19,012 nt of DNA, from NCBI GenBank assembly GCA_005879655.1, contig VBJK01000079.1, forward strand, positions 18,373 through 37,384. Reading direction: 5' to 3'. Below the pieces are notes generated by a model. That model saw only the letters and a program-made list of their open reading frames with translations, ran no database searches and was not told the DNA's origin. The stretch comes from Chloroflexota bacterium (lineage in GTDB: Bacteria > Chloroflexota > Ktedonobacteria > Ktedonobacterales > Ktedonobacteraceae). The position numbers and the translations under genes are program-made. Of the stretch, positions 7,290 to 15,093 are shown in pieces; position 1 is the stretch's first letter; each line of letters starts with the position of its first letter.

Positions 7290-9724
7290 GTAATCTGGTT
7301 ATATTCGATCTAGATGGCGTTATTACCGGTGAAGACGCTTATTGGGATACCGCTGGTCTGGTACTTCACGAACTGCTCTATAGCCCACGCTACTGGAATA
7401 TTAAGGCTGCCAGCGTCTACCATCCAGCACAAACCGCAGAGCAGTGTCGCCGCGTGAGCAGAGAGACTTTTCCTGACGCAGTGATTATGAGTCTGAAAGC
7501 GCGCTCTGTGAATTCCAACTGGGATACCTGTTACGCTGGTTTTTGCCTGTATTTACTAGAGCTACTGGCTCTTGTGCCCGATTTTACCTCTTTGTTGCCC
7601 CTGCGGCCAGCGGATGAGGATTGGATTGCTACGTTGCGTCAACAGCTTGCTACCGTGGGTAATATACGGGTTGGCGCTTGCCTGCTCACCTCTTTTGATG
7701 CAGAGGTTTTTCAAGGTGCTAGCGGCTTAGAGTTGCTCCAGCGTTTCAATATCCTGGCGCGTGAGGTTATCGGGCAGCCAGTAGAGGGGATTTTTGCGCG
7801 CAATAGTCCCTCGTGGAAGTTGTGCCAGACCTTATTTCAGGAATGGTATCTTGGTGAGACCTTCTACACCCAGAAATATGGTCATCCGCCAGCGCAGCCA
7901 GGAAAGCCTGGCTGTATTCATTTTGAGCAACCACTTTTGCCGCCTGAACGCATCTGTCAAACGCTTGAGCAATTGCGTGCGCGGGGCTACACCCTTGGTA
8001 TTGCTACCGGTCGGCCCGGCCAGGAAGCGCTTCCACCCCTGCGCAACTATGGCCTGCTCGCTTGTTTTGAGCAGCAGCATATTGTCACCGATACACAGGT
8101 GACACGCGCCGAAGCGAAACTACGCGCGCAAGGCAACACCACCACTCTGCTCAAACCACATCCTTTCCCATTTCTGCTAGCCGCAAACCCCACGTATCAA
8201 CTGGGACAACCTGCACCCTCACGTGGGAGCTTCATCGTCGTTGGTGATACTCCTAGCGACGTGCAGGGAGCACGTGCAGCAGGAGCACTTACTATTGCTG
8301 TCCTGACGGGTGCTCGTACAGCAGAGGCAAAAAGACTATTGGAACAGAGCCAGCCTGATTTTATCGTGCCAGACATCACCCATGTGCCCGCGCTACTTGA
8401 GCACATCGATGACCTTGCTACCATACAACGCCTTCAGTTTAGCGAACTTGAGAAGGCACAATTGTTGCTACAACGCTGGTTCTACCACCATATGAACTTG
8501 CCCACCGAGCAAGTGACCTTGACGCCTAAAGCAGTCTCGCTCAATTCTTTCAATGGGGTGTATCGTGCTGAACAGCAAGAATACTTTTTCAAAACGCATG
8601 TTGAGGAGCAAGGCGTTCTGCAAGAGTATTATCATGCACAGCTCCTCTTGCAGTCAGGTTACAATATTGTCAGGCCATTACGAACATTACATGAAAAAGG
8701 TCAGCAGATGGTGATCTATCCCGTTGTACGCTGGCCAGTCATGTTTGACTTGATGCGTGAAGTTGAGCTGAATAATCCCACTCATGCTAACATTGCTATG
8801 CTCGCCGCCGCTGAAAAACGTGAGTGTGAGCGGCTCATGCACATCTATCAGCAGACTGGCGCACACAGTACCGCCGAAGAACACGCTCAGGCCCCTATCC
8901 ATCAGCTCTTCTGGCATCGACTGACTGGTGAACGCCTCAAGAGTTTTTATGAAGGTAAATCTGTGCTCCTGCCAGCTACAACAGAGCACTCTATCTCTTT
9001 TGAAAAAATCGCTGCTTACCGCTGGCATATTAACGGCACTGCCCAGCAATATACCCTGGGTGAGTTGATCGAGCGAGCGAAGGTGGTGCTCAACCCCCAA
9101 CGGGCCGCTTTCACGGTGATCGGGCATGGAGATGCCCATTTCGGGAATGTATTCTTAGTTGTTTCAAACTCTACAACCGGGTCGGGAAAGGACATTAGCT
9201 CCCGCTCTCTCCCCACAGAGAGACTATACATACCCAATCCTAATGAGTCAAGTGTAAATGTATTAGAAGAGCAACAAAACTACCTGTATTTTGATCCAGC
9301 CTTTGCGGGCCGCCACTGTGTACTGCTCGATATGATTAAGCCTCTTTTCCATAATATCTTCGCTACATGGATGTACTTCCCGCAACAAGTAGCTTCAGGG
9401 TTATCACTGCATGTACACATTGATGACGCAACACAGGCTATTTTTATCGAGCATAATTTCAAGCCTCATCCCGTACGCGAGGCGATCTTACAAACGAAAA
9501 TAGCGTATCTTCTCGATCCGTTGCTTGCTTGGCTAGATGACATTGACGCATTGCCTGATGATTGGCTAGCCATCATGCAGTCGGCGCTGCTCTGTTGTCC
9601 ATTGCTGACGATCAATCTGTTTGATCAGGCGCGTATGCCTGCGGGCATAAGTTGGTTGGGATTGCTTTATGCGGTATATATGGGTAATAATGGGGTGACA
9701 TTCTGGAAGGTAGATTTTGATTAA
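7286..9724 (+). CDS. HAD phosphatase fused to APH/choline-kinase-like kinase
   Basis: An 812-residue two-domain protein. Residues 1-~375 are a haloacid dehalogenase hydrolase: motif I FDLDGVIT (nucleophile Asp8, Asp10), a large cap insert (~15-220), motif II ATGRPG (Thr241), motif III Lys290 in LLKPHP, and motif IV VVGDTPSD (Asp321, Asp325). All catalytic residues are present. Residues ~390-812 resemble aminoglycoside/choline kinases: Lys436 in YFFKTH, the Brenner motif IGHGDAHFGN (612-621, Asp616, Asn621), and Mg-binding Asp670 in YFDPAFAG. The distance between the last two motifs is enlarged by a Ser/Asn-rich insert (~626-665). TTG 7286 is chosen because motif I begins three codons later and it overlaps the hisG stop. 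It occupies the hisD-hisB position of the operon, so a role as histidinol-phosphate phosphatase or other sugar/amino-alcohol phosphate enzyme is possible, but this is inference; motif I is not the HisB-type DRDGT. Substrate unknown. Confidence 0.85.
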   Translation: MSNLVIFDLDGVITGEDAYWDTAGLVLHELLYSPRYWNIKAASVYHPAQTAEQCRRVSRETFPDAVIMSLKARSVNSNWDTCYAGFCLYLLELLALVPDFTSLLPLRPADEDWIATLRQQLATVGNIRVGACLLTSFDAEVFQGASGLELLQRFNILAREVIGQPVEGIFARNSPSWKLCQTLFQEWYLGETFYTQKYGHPPAQPGKPGCIHFEQPLLPPERICQTLEQLRARGYTLGIATGRPGQEALPPLRNYGLLACFEQQHIVTDTQVTRAEAKLRAQGNTTTLLKPHPFPFLLAANPTYQLGQPAPSRGSFIVVGDTPSDVQGARAAGALTIAVLTGARTAEAKRLLEQSQPDFIVPDITHVPALLEHIDDLATIQRLQFSELEKAQLLLQRWFYHHMNLPTEQVTLTPKAVSLNSFNGVYRAEQQEYFFKTHVEEQGVLQEYYHAQLLLQSGYNIVRPLRTLHEKGQQMVIYPVVRWPVMFDLMREVELNNPTHANIAMLAAAEKRECERLMHIYQQTGAHSTAEEHAQAPIHQLFWHRLTGERLKSFYEGKSVLLPATTEHSISFEKIAAYRWHINGTAQQYTLGELIERAKVVLNPQRAAFTVIGHGDAHFGNVFLVVSNSTTGSGKDISSRSLPTERLYIPNPNESSVNVLEEQQNYLYFDPAFAGRHCVLLDMIKPLFHNIFATWMYFPQQVASGLSLHVHIDDATQAIFIEHNFKPHPVREAILQTKIAYLLDPLLAWLDDIDALPDDWLAIMQSALLCCPLLTINLFDQARMPAGISWLGLLYAVYMGNNGVTFWKVDFD

Positions 9725-10335
9725 TGATTGCGATAATCGATTACGGTGCAGGCAACATTCGTAGCATTGCCAAAGCGCTGGAGCACGTTGGTGCGCAAGT
9801 ACAGGTGACGGATGATCCTGCTGTGGTCAGGCAAGCGCAAGCTGTGGTCTTGCCTGGCGTAGGTTCTGGCGGCTCAGCGATGGCGCGTATAACGGAGCGT
9901 AGTTTAGACGACGCCATTCGTGAAGCTACGCGCCAGGGGAAACCGTTCCTGGGGATCTGCCTGGGCATGCAATTACTGGCCGACCATCATGCGGAGGGAG
10001 AGGTAGATGGCTTACAGCTCTTTCGCGGTGAGGTACGGCGCATTCCTCATGGCCCTAAGATCCCGCATATGGGCTGGAACCAAGTGCAACAGCTCCATGC
10101 CAACCTGCCCATCTTTGCCGATATTCCTGCTGACGCTTATTTTTACTTTGCCCACTCCTACTATGTGGAGCCGCAGGATCACCAGGGAGTTGCCGCAGTG
10201 ACAGATTATGGCTCGCCATATTGTAGTGTCATTGCAACGCAGCAAGTCTGGGGTACACAGTTCCATCCTGAAAAGAGTGGTGCTATTGGCTTACAAATTT
10301 TGAAGAATTTCGTAAGGTGGATTAAGGTAGTATGA
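9724..10335 (+). CDS. hisH: Imidazole glycerol phosphate synthase, glutaminase subunit
   Basis: Class I glutamine amidotransferase that supplies ammonia to HisF. The 203 residues show IDYGAGNIRSI at the start, the oxyanion loop region PGVGSGG, the nucleophile Cys79 in GICLGMQLL, PHMGWNQ, YFAHSYYVEP, and the His181/Glu183 pair in FHPEKSG. Length is normal. The ATG shares one base with the stop of the fusion gene (TAATG), and the 3' end overlaps hisA as ATGA, so the subunits are translated in close coupling with their neighbours. Confidence 0.97.
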   Translation: MIAIIDYGAGNIRSIAKALEHVGAQVQVTDDPAVVRQAQAVVLPGVGSGGSAMARITERSLDDAIREATRQGKPFLGICLGMQLLADHHAEGEVDGLQLFRGEVRRIPHGPKIPHMGWNQVQQLHANLPIFADIPADAYFYFAHSYYVEPQDHQGVAAVTDYGSPYCSVIATQQVWGTQFHPEKSGAIGLQILKNFVRWIKVV

Positions 10336-11045
10336 TTATTTTGCCCGCTATTGATATCAAGGATGGTCTCTGTGTACGACTCTACCAGGGCGATTATGGC
10401 AAAGTCACCACCTATGGTGCTGATCCTGCCGGAGTCGCTTTACGCTGGCAGAACGCCGGGGCAAGCTGGCTACACGTGGTAGATCTTGATGGAGCAGCAC
10501 AAGGAAAACCTGTCAATACTGAGCTGATCGCGCGTATACGCAAGGAGACGAGGCTACATATCCAGGTCGGTGGAGGGATGCGCTCACCAGAACATATCGC
10601 GCAGGTCCTTGACCTTGGTGTTGACCGCGTAATCCTGGGCACAGTCGCACTGACGGATCGTGCACTCTTAGAGGATGCACTGGCACGCTGGGGAGAGCGC
10701 ATCGTGGTAGGCTTAGATGCGCGCAACGGTCTTGTAGCTATTGCTGGTTGGCATAAAACATCAAAGATACAGGCCACCACCTTAGCCGCAGAACTCTCTG
10801 AGCTAGGCGTACAGCGTTTTGTCTACACCGACATTGCTCGTGATGGTGCGCTGACTGGTCCTAACCTGCCCGCACTAGTCGAGATGCAGAAAGCCACTAC
10901 GCGACCACTCATAGCCTCCGGGGGAGTAAGTTCACTTGCAGACCTGCATGCCCTTGCAGCATTGAAAGTGGAGGGTGCGATTGTGGGGAAGGCAATATAC
11001 ACCGGCAATGTGGATCTGGCCACTGCGCTTCATGAAATAGCATAA
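10332..11045 (+). CDS. hisA: ProFAR isomerase (HisA)
   Basis: Phosphoribosylformimino-5-aminoimidazole carboxamide ribotide isomerase, a half-barrel-repeat TIM barrel that carries out the Amadori rearrangement before HisF. In 237 residues it has catalytic Asp8 in AIDIKDG, the first phosphate loop VGGGMRS (79-85), Asp129 in [19 protein letters not shown] (166-178) and the second phosphate loop ASGGV. No insert or loss is visible. It overlaps hisH by 4 nt and is followed after 25 nt by hisF. A bifunctional PriA role (also acting in tryptophan synthesis) cannot be excluded by eye but nothing suggests it. Confidence 0.96.
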   Translation: MIILPAIDIKDGLCVRLYQGDYGKVTTYGADPAGVALRWQNAGASWLHVVDLDGAAQGKPVNTELIARIRKETRLHIQVGGGMRSPEHIAQVLDLGVDRVILGTVALTDRALLEDALARWGERIVVGLDARNGLVAIAGWHKTSKIQATTLAAELSELGVQRFVYTDIARDGALTGPNLPALVEMQKATTRPLIASGGVSSLADLHALAALKVEGAIVGKAIYTGNVDLATALHEIA

Positions 11046-11070
11046 GCCATGTAAGGGGAAAAGTCCAGCG

Positions 11071-11838
11071 ATGTTAACCAAACGAATTATTCCCTGCCTC
11101 GATGTAGCCAAGGGTCGTGTTGTGAAGGGCATAAATTTCCTCAACCTGCGCGATGCGGGCGATCCGGTCGAACTGGCCTCGTATTATAATGATGAAGGGG
11201 CTGATGAGGTCGTTTTCCTGGACATCACAGCATCATATGAAAACCGGGCGACCATGCTCGACGTGGTAAGGCGTACTGCTGAGCAGGTCTTTATTCCTGT
11301 CACTGTAGGTGGTGGCATTCGTACCGTAGAAGATATCCGTGCCACACTAGGGGCAGGAGCTGATAAAACATCGCTCAACACTGCTGCGGTACAAAACCCC
11401 GATCTGTTGCGCGCGGGAGCCGAGCAGTTTGGCGCACAGTGTATTGTGCTAGCCATCGACGCTCGCTCAAATGCCGCCATGCCCAGTGGTTACGAAGTCT
11501 TTATACACGGTGGACGTACTCCCACTGGCATAGACGTTGTAGCATGGGCGCAACGCGGTGTACAGCTAGGTGCGGGCGAAATTCTGTTGACGAGCATGGA
11601 CCGTGATGGCACGAAACAGGGCTATGACCTCGCTCTGAATGCGACAATATCTGCCGCTGTCACCGTACCAGTAATCGCTTCTGGTGGCGTGGGAACGTTA
11701 GAGCACCTCTATGATGGTCTGACAACTGGTAACGCTGATGCCGTATTAGCAGCCTCAATCTTTCATTTTGGAGAGTTTCGCGTGTGTGATGTGAAACAGT
11801 ATTTGCAGGCAAGAGGGGTTGTGGTGCGTCCCTGCTAA
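11071..11838 (+). CDS. hisF: Imidazole glycerol phosphate synthase, cyclase subunit
   Basis: TIM-barrel partner of HisH; turns PRFAR plus ammonia into imidazole-glycerol phosphate and AICAR. The 255 residues are canonical: [17 protein letters not shown] with Asp11, VTVGGGIRT (78-84) as phosphate loop, Asp130 in [21 protein letters not shown] and [14 protein letters not shown] at 11053-11058 is the probable ribosome site, spaced 12 nt from ATG. It lies in the usual order after hisA and 23 nt before hisI. Confidence 0.97.
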   Translation: MLTKRIIPCLDVAKGRVVKGINFLNLRDAGDPVELASYYNDEGADEVVFLDITASYENRATMLDVVRRTAEQVFIPVTVGGGIRTVEDIRATLGAGADKTSLNTAAVQNPDLLRAGAEQFGAQCIVLAIDARSNAAMPSGYEVFIHGGRTPTGIDVVAWAQRGVQLGAGEILLTSMDRDGTKQGYDLALNATISAAVTVPVIASGGVGTLEHLYDGLTTGNADAVLAASIFHFGEFRVCDVKQYLQARGVVVRPC

Positions 11839-11861
11839 GCCACAAGGATGAGATAGAGCAT

Positions 11862-12830
11862 ATGGAATTACCAATTAAATTTGACCAACAGGGCCTAATA
11901 CCAGCCATTATTCAGGATGATAGCACCGAAGAAGTGCTCATGGTCGCCTTTATGAACCAGGAAGCATTACAACGTACACGTGAGACCGGCAATACTTATT
12001 TCTTCAGCCGTTCCCGTAACAAGATTTGGCATAAAGGCGAGCAATCGGGCAACGTGCAAGAAGTACGCGCTATTTTTGTGAATTGCGAGGAGAATAGCTT
12101 GCTCATTCGTGTACGGCAGCACGGCGATGCCGCTTGCCATGACGGCTATCACAGCTGTTACTATCGCCGCCTACTGCCTGACAATAGCTATCAAACGGTT
12201 GCAGAGCGGATATTTGATCCAGCTGTAGTGTATAAAACTGCCGCACATAGCCAAGCTATTCCTGTGAAAAACGAGACGAATATTGCCGTGAAGCCTACCC
12301 GGCAAGAGCTAGTAGAGAAGTTACAATCGGTATTCAGCCAGCTCTATGATGTCTATCTTTATTTGCGCGACCACGATCTAAGCCAACTATCGAATACCTC
12401 CCGTCTGTTGCAAGTGCCGAACCAGAGCTATCTTCTCAAGCGCTTAGCCGATGAGCTACAAGAGCTAGCTGATGTGCAAAGCGGCCAGCATGTTCACACT
12501 GGACTGCAAGCGGATACAGTGCTGGAGGGGAGCCAAGTAGGCTACTGGCTGTTTCTGTTAGCTGCCAGTTGTGATATTGACTATGCTGATTTTATGCCGC
12601 ACTGTGCTGTATTCAGTGGCTATAATGAGCACCCTAACGAAGTGGATGTGATCGAGTGGAGGAAGGAGTGCCTTCGCCTGTCGTCTAATGATGAGCCTGT
12701 TATTATTGCACGTGGCATACAGTTGGGTTTTGCGTTTGTTGGTTGGGCTTGTGCTGAAGCTGGAGTGAGTCCGTTGGGGCCGGGGGAGTATGATTTAGGG
12801 CAGATGAGGGTGAAGGGATTGGTGAAGTGA
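11862..12830 (+). CDS. hisI: Phosphoribosyl-AMP cyclohydrolase with a long divergent C-terminal domain
   Basis: Residues 1-~105 are the HisI fold: AFMNQEALQRTRETGNTYFF, SRSRNKIWHKGEQSG, and ACHDGYHSCYY. The three zinc Cys are kept (75, 92, 99). The Mg-binding DCDxD motif, however, reads NCEEN (74-78), so all three acidic positions are changed (Asn, Glu, Asn). The remaining ~215 residues are far longer than a normal HisE (about 90). A helix with RLADELQELADV (194-205) recalls MazG/HisE-type pyrophosphohydrolases, but the second acidic motif is not obvious, so a HisE identity is tentative. If both domains are active it would be a HisIE-type protein carrying steps 2 and 3 of the pathway. Alternatively the HisI part has lost activity. 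Last gene of the operon; a candidate terminator overlaps its 3' end. Confidence 0.85.
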   Translation: MELPIKFDQQGLIPAIIQDDSTEEVLMVAFMNQEALQRTRETGNTYFFSRSRNKIWHKGEQSGNVQEVRAIFVNCEENSLLIRVRQHGDAACHDGYHSCYYRRLLPDNSYQTVAERIFDPAVVYKTAAHSQAIPVKNETNIAVKPTRQELVEKLQSVFSQLYDVYLYLRDHDLSQLSNTSRLLQVPNQSYLLKRLADELQELADVQSGQHVHTGLQADTVLEGSQVGYWLFLLAASCDIDYADFMPHCAVFSGYNEHPNEVDVIEWRKECLRLSSNDEPVIIARGIQLGFAFVGWACAEAGVSPLGPGEYDLGQMRVKGLVK

Positions 12831-12854
12831 GCTGTCCCTTCACCCCAGTCTTTT
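12808..12854 (+). terminator. Candidate terminator overlapping the hisI 3' end
   Basis: An 11-bp perfect stem, GGGTGAAGGGA (12808-12818) with 12835-12845, and a 16-nt loop that contains the hisI stop codon. A short T-run (12851-12854) follows a few bases later. The weak tail makes this only moderately convincing. It lies between convergent genes. Confidence 0.45.
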
Positions 12855-12871
12855 GCTTGCGCTGTGCCACT

Positions 12872-13870
12872 TCACGAAGAGAACAGAATGCCAATAAGAT
12901 AAGCCACATACATTGCAATAAGGATATAACCGATACTGCGCCCAACGTACTTGACGCGCGTCAGAAATAATACCTCCAGAAATGCAAAACACATCACTGG
13001 CAAAGCGATGAAGAGCAATTTTAGATCTAATGTCACGGGATGGATTACGGCAGCCAGGCCAAGAGTTACTAACAGATTATAAACAAACGAGCCGATAATC
13101 CCTCCCATCAATATATCCGACCGTTGCTTGCGCGCAGCAGTGATTGCCAGCGCAATGATTTCGGCTCCCGTACCCAAGGCAACGATCGTCGCTCCAATCA
13201 CCCCTTGGCCCAGGCCAAGTGAGTTAGCTACTTGCAGTGCATTATCCACAACCAGAGGACCACCGACGGTCATAGCAAGCAGTCCACCCAACGTCCAAGC
13301 AATGAGACGCCAGTTACTAAGCAGTACTATCCATCCCCCCGTCTTTGCCCGTGTGTCATTATCATCATCATCATCGTCGTCATCATCGTCATCGTCATCA
13401 TCATCGCTATGCGCCTCTAACACCAGAGCAGGTTCTATGCGGAAGAGTAGCCAGAGATAGACTACAAAGATTGCCAATAGGCAGAGACCCATCCACCGAT
13501 TCACCGTGCCAAACGAGAGAAAAACAATTGGACAAACGGTGACTCCAGCCGCCAGGAGAGCCTGCCGTGCGAGCTGTCGATTGTGGTGATGTGGTGCCAG
13601 TAGTAGCCCGATGCCTAGCGCCAGTGTCGTAACCGTAATATTTGTTCCCAGTATATTGCCAGTAGCGAGTGTAGGCATCCCACGGAAGGCGGCAATTGCT
13701 GCTGTTAGCATCTCTTCAGGTTCCAGTCCGAGCAAAATAATGCTGATCAGCAGAGTGCTGACATGCAACATTTTTGCCAGGTCAGTCACACCATCGACAA
13801 AGCGGTCTGCCCCCCACATTAAGAGGATAATGCCTAGAAGTAACAATCCACAAGCAATGAGCAATGTCAT
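12872..13870 (-). CDS. CaCA-family sodium/calcium (cation) exchanger-like membrane protein
   Basis: A 332-residue membrane protein with about ten hydrophobic segments in two halves, separated by a hydrophilic loop. The halves carry the alpha repeats: LGLEPEEMLTAAIAAFRG then ATGNILGTNI in the first, ALGTGAEIIALAITAARK then GGIIGSFVYNLL in the second. This is the K+-dependent/independent exchanger fold (YrbG-like). The usual GTSLPE is altered in both repeats and the second GN/GSN has become GG/GSF, so cation choice is uncertain. The central loop holds 15 consecutive Asp and then Asn-Asp, coded by a GAT/GAC run at 13360-13404. Start ATG 13870 is preferred to the upstream in-frame ATG at 13957 because GGAGAG sits 6-7 nt before it and the extra residues are not family-like. 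Confidence 0.85.
   Translation of the reverse strand: MTLLIACGLLLLGIILLMWGADRFVDGVTDLAKMLHVSTLLISIILLGLEPEEMLTAAIAAFRGMPTLATGNILGTNITVTTLALGIGLLLAPHHHNRQLARQALLAAGVTVCPIVFLSFGTVNRWMGLCLLAIFVVYLWLLFRIEPALVLEAHSDDDDDDDDDDDDDDDNDTRAKTGGWIVLLSNWRLIAWTLGGLLAMTVGGPLVVDNALQVANSLGLGQGVIGATIVALGTGAEIIALAITAARKQRSDILMGGIIGSFVYNLLVTLGLAAVIHPVTLDLKLLFIALPVMCFAFLEVLFLTRVKYVGRSIGYILIAMYVAYLIGILFSS
13358..13405 (-). repeat. GAT/GAC trinucleotide tract coding poly-Asp
   Basis: On the minus strand, 15 consecutive GAT or GAC codons, then AAT GAC. Mixed GAT and GAC use suggests the tract is not entirely fresh slippage. It lies in the hydrophilic loop between the two halves of the exchanger. Confidence 0.9.
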
Positions 13871-13922
13871 TAGTATCTCTCCAGAGGCGTGCAGACATTG
13901 TAGAGAGAAGTTCTCCCCACTT

Positions 13923-13928
13923 ATTATA
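13923..13928 (-). promoter_or_regulatory. Possible -10 box for the exchanger gene
   Basis: TATAAT on the minus strand about 53 nt upstream of ATG 13870, next to a T-rich stretch. The -35 region is poor, so this is a weak call. Confidence 0.35.
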
Positions 13929-14084
13929 TAAAAAAACACAGTGATATGCCAGAACACGCTGTACTTTTATCGCTAAGTATAGCATGCTGGGAAAGATTTC
14001 TAGAGAATAAGAGCTTTCTATAGTACTATATGCCTGTGGAAATCCTTTAGCTTTGCTATGAAATAATAACCATTAATAAGAATT

Positions 14085-14669
14085 TCATTCATCTTTTGAC
14101 TTTTCTACTTCAATAGACAATATTTCCGGCAGATCATGTCCATATAACCTGTACACTTGTGCTGCGAACTGCTCTAAGGCACCTCGGCAGCGAGTAAGTG
14201 TGGCTGTTGCGGCGTCGCGTTGTGGTCCACCAAAGAAGTCGCGCTGATGAATCTTGCGTAGCCAGAGTATCAGTTTGTGTAAATCCTCCTCATTCTCATC
14301 CAATTCTGCAAAAGTAAATTTCTGTGCTTGTGTCTCCCTTGCCAGTTCAGCAAGAAAGCGCTCGCAGCGATCAAGAAATTCTTCATAATCTTGCTGACGC
14401 TCCGTACGAAAGCGTTCGATAATACGCTCCTCCGGCCCAGTGTGTGTTGCCTGGGTAATGAGCAAGAAGCCCCCTCCCCCTTGAGCTTCCAGCTCTGCCA
14501 GCAACAAGTGTAAGCCGCGTTCTAACTCATTACTACGTGGGAGTATCCATACTCCGTTTTGCAGAGCTAATGCTCCAAGTTGCTGCATACGTCGCCAAAC
14601 AGAGACACGCAAGCTGGATGGAACTGCTGGCGTCTGAGGGAGAAAGAGAAGCCATTGGCGTACAGACAT
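14085..14669 (-). CDS. ChrB N-terminal-domain / PaaX-like protein
   Basis: A 194-residue soluble protein. Its N-terminus, WLLFLPQTPAVPSSLRVSV followed by WRRMQQLGALALQNGVWILP, matches the pattern of the ChrB N-terminal domain, in which a W-L-L-x-x-x-P start leads to a winged-helix-like segment. The middle is highly charged and helical (FRTERQQDYEEFLDRCERFL), then LRKIHQRDFFGGPQRD and a helical C-terminus. In known chromate operons ChrB regulates or assists ChrA, but no chrA lies here, so a chromate role should not be assumed. ATG 14669 is chosen because AGGAG lies 7 nt before it; ten extra residues to an upstream in-frame start lack family resemblance. It is divergent from the MFS gene, 424 nt away, which would suit a regulator controlling its neighbour (inference). 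Confidence 0.7.
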   Translation of the reverse strand: MSVRQWLLFLPQTPAVPSSLRVSVWRRMQQLGALALQNGVWILPRSNELERGLHLLLAELEAQGGGGFLLITQATHTGPEERIIERFRTERQQDYEEFLDRCERFLAELARETQAQKFTFAELDENEEDLHKLILWLRKIHQRDFFGGPQRDAATATLTRCRGALEQFAAQVYRLYGHDLPEILSIEVEKSKDE

Positions 14670-15093
14670 GTTGCATCTCCTCTTGATAACAGTGTTCACA
14701 CATAATATGCAACATGTGTTTCACTATTCATGTTACAAGGTGAACAAACTTCTGCAAATATGTCCTTTATTATAGCAGAAACACTGGAAATTTGGCATAT
14801 CCTTAGCTATAATATGACCAGGGGGAGCAATATGGGCACATACGAACATTTAGCAATGATGCTTGGTAGTGGTATTGAGAAGTGAGTAGTACAGTCTCCA
14901 GGCCCCTCAGTCAAAGAGTTGCAGCCCCTTGCATGGCAGAGTAGCAGGAAGGGCAGTTGCAAAAGAGTATACGTATTAGCGTAACATAGGATGTCCAGTG
15001 GATATAATGACTGCTGGTATGTCTTATTGCCCAGAAAAAAAATGCCTCAGGATAATAGTTCATCTCACAAAAGTACCCAGGAGGAATAGCTTC
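14670..15093. promoter_or_regulatory. Divergent intergenic region between the ChrB-N-like gene and the MFS gene
   Basis: A 424-nt stretch between divergent starts. It contains a plus-strand promoter candidate (TGGAAA 14785-14790, 17-nt spacer, TATAAT 14808-14813). Short inverted repeats lie upstream of that: GTTCAC/GTGAAC (near 14692-14746) and TTCTGC/GCAGAA (near 14750-14780), which could be operator half-sites. A 17-codon frame at 14832-14885 follows GGGGGAG and ends in TGA; it might be a leader peptide but has no other support. The stretch 14886-15075 shows no further gene. Confidence 0.45.

Noticed and set aside
7286..9724. Calling the HAD half HisB-N
   Set aside because: Motif I is DLDGVIT and a large cap is present; HisB-N has DRDGT and is a small capless enzyme with a zinc loop.
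13128..13542. Plus-strand frames rich in Ser, Ile or His runs
   Set aside because: They are antisense readings of the poly-Asp tract and membrane segments of the exchanger.
14832..14885. 17-codon frame with a GGGGGAG site
   Set aside because: Could be a leader peptide, but it is too short and unsupported to call as a gene.
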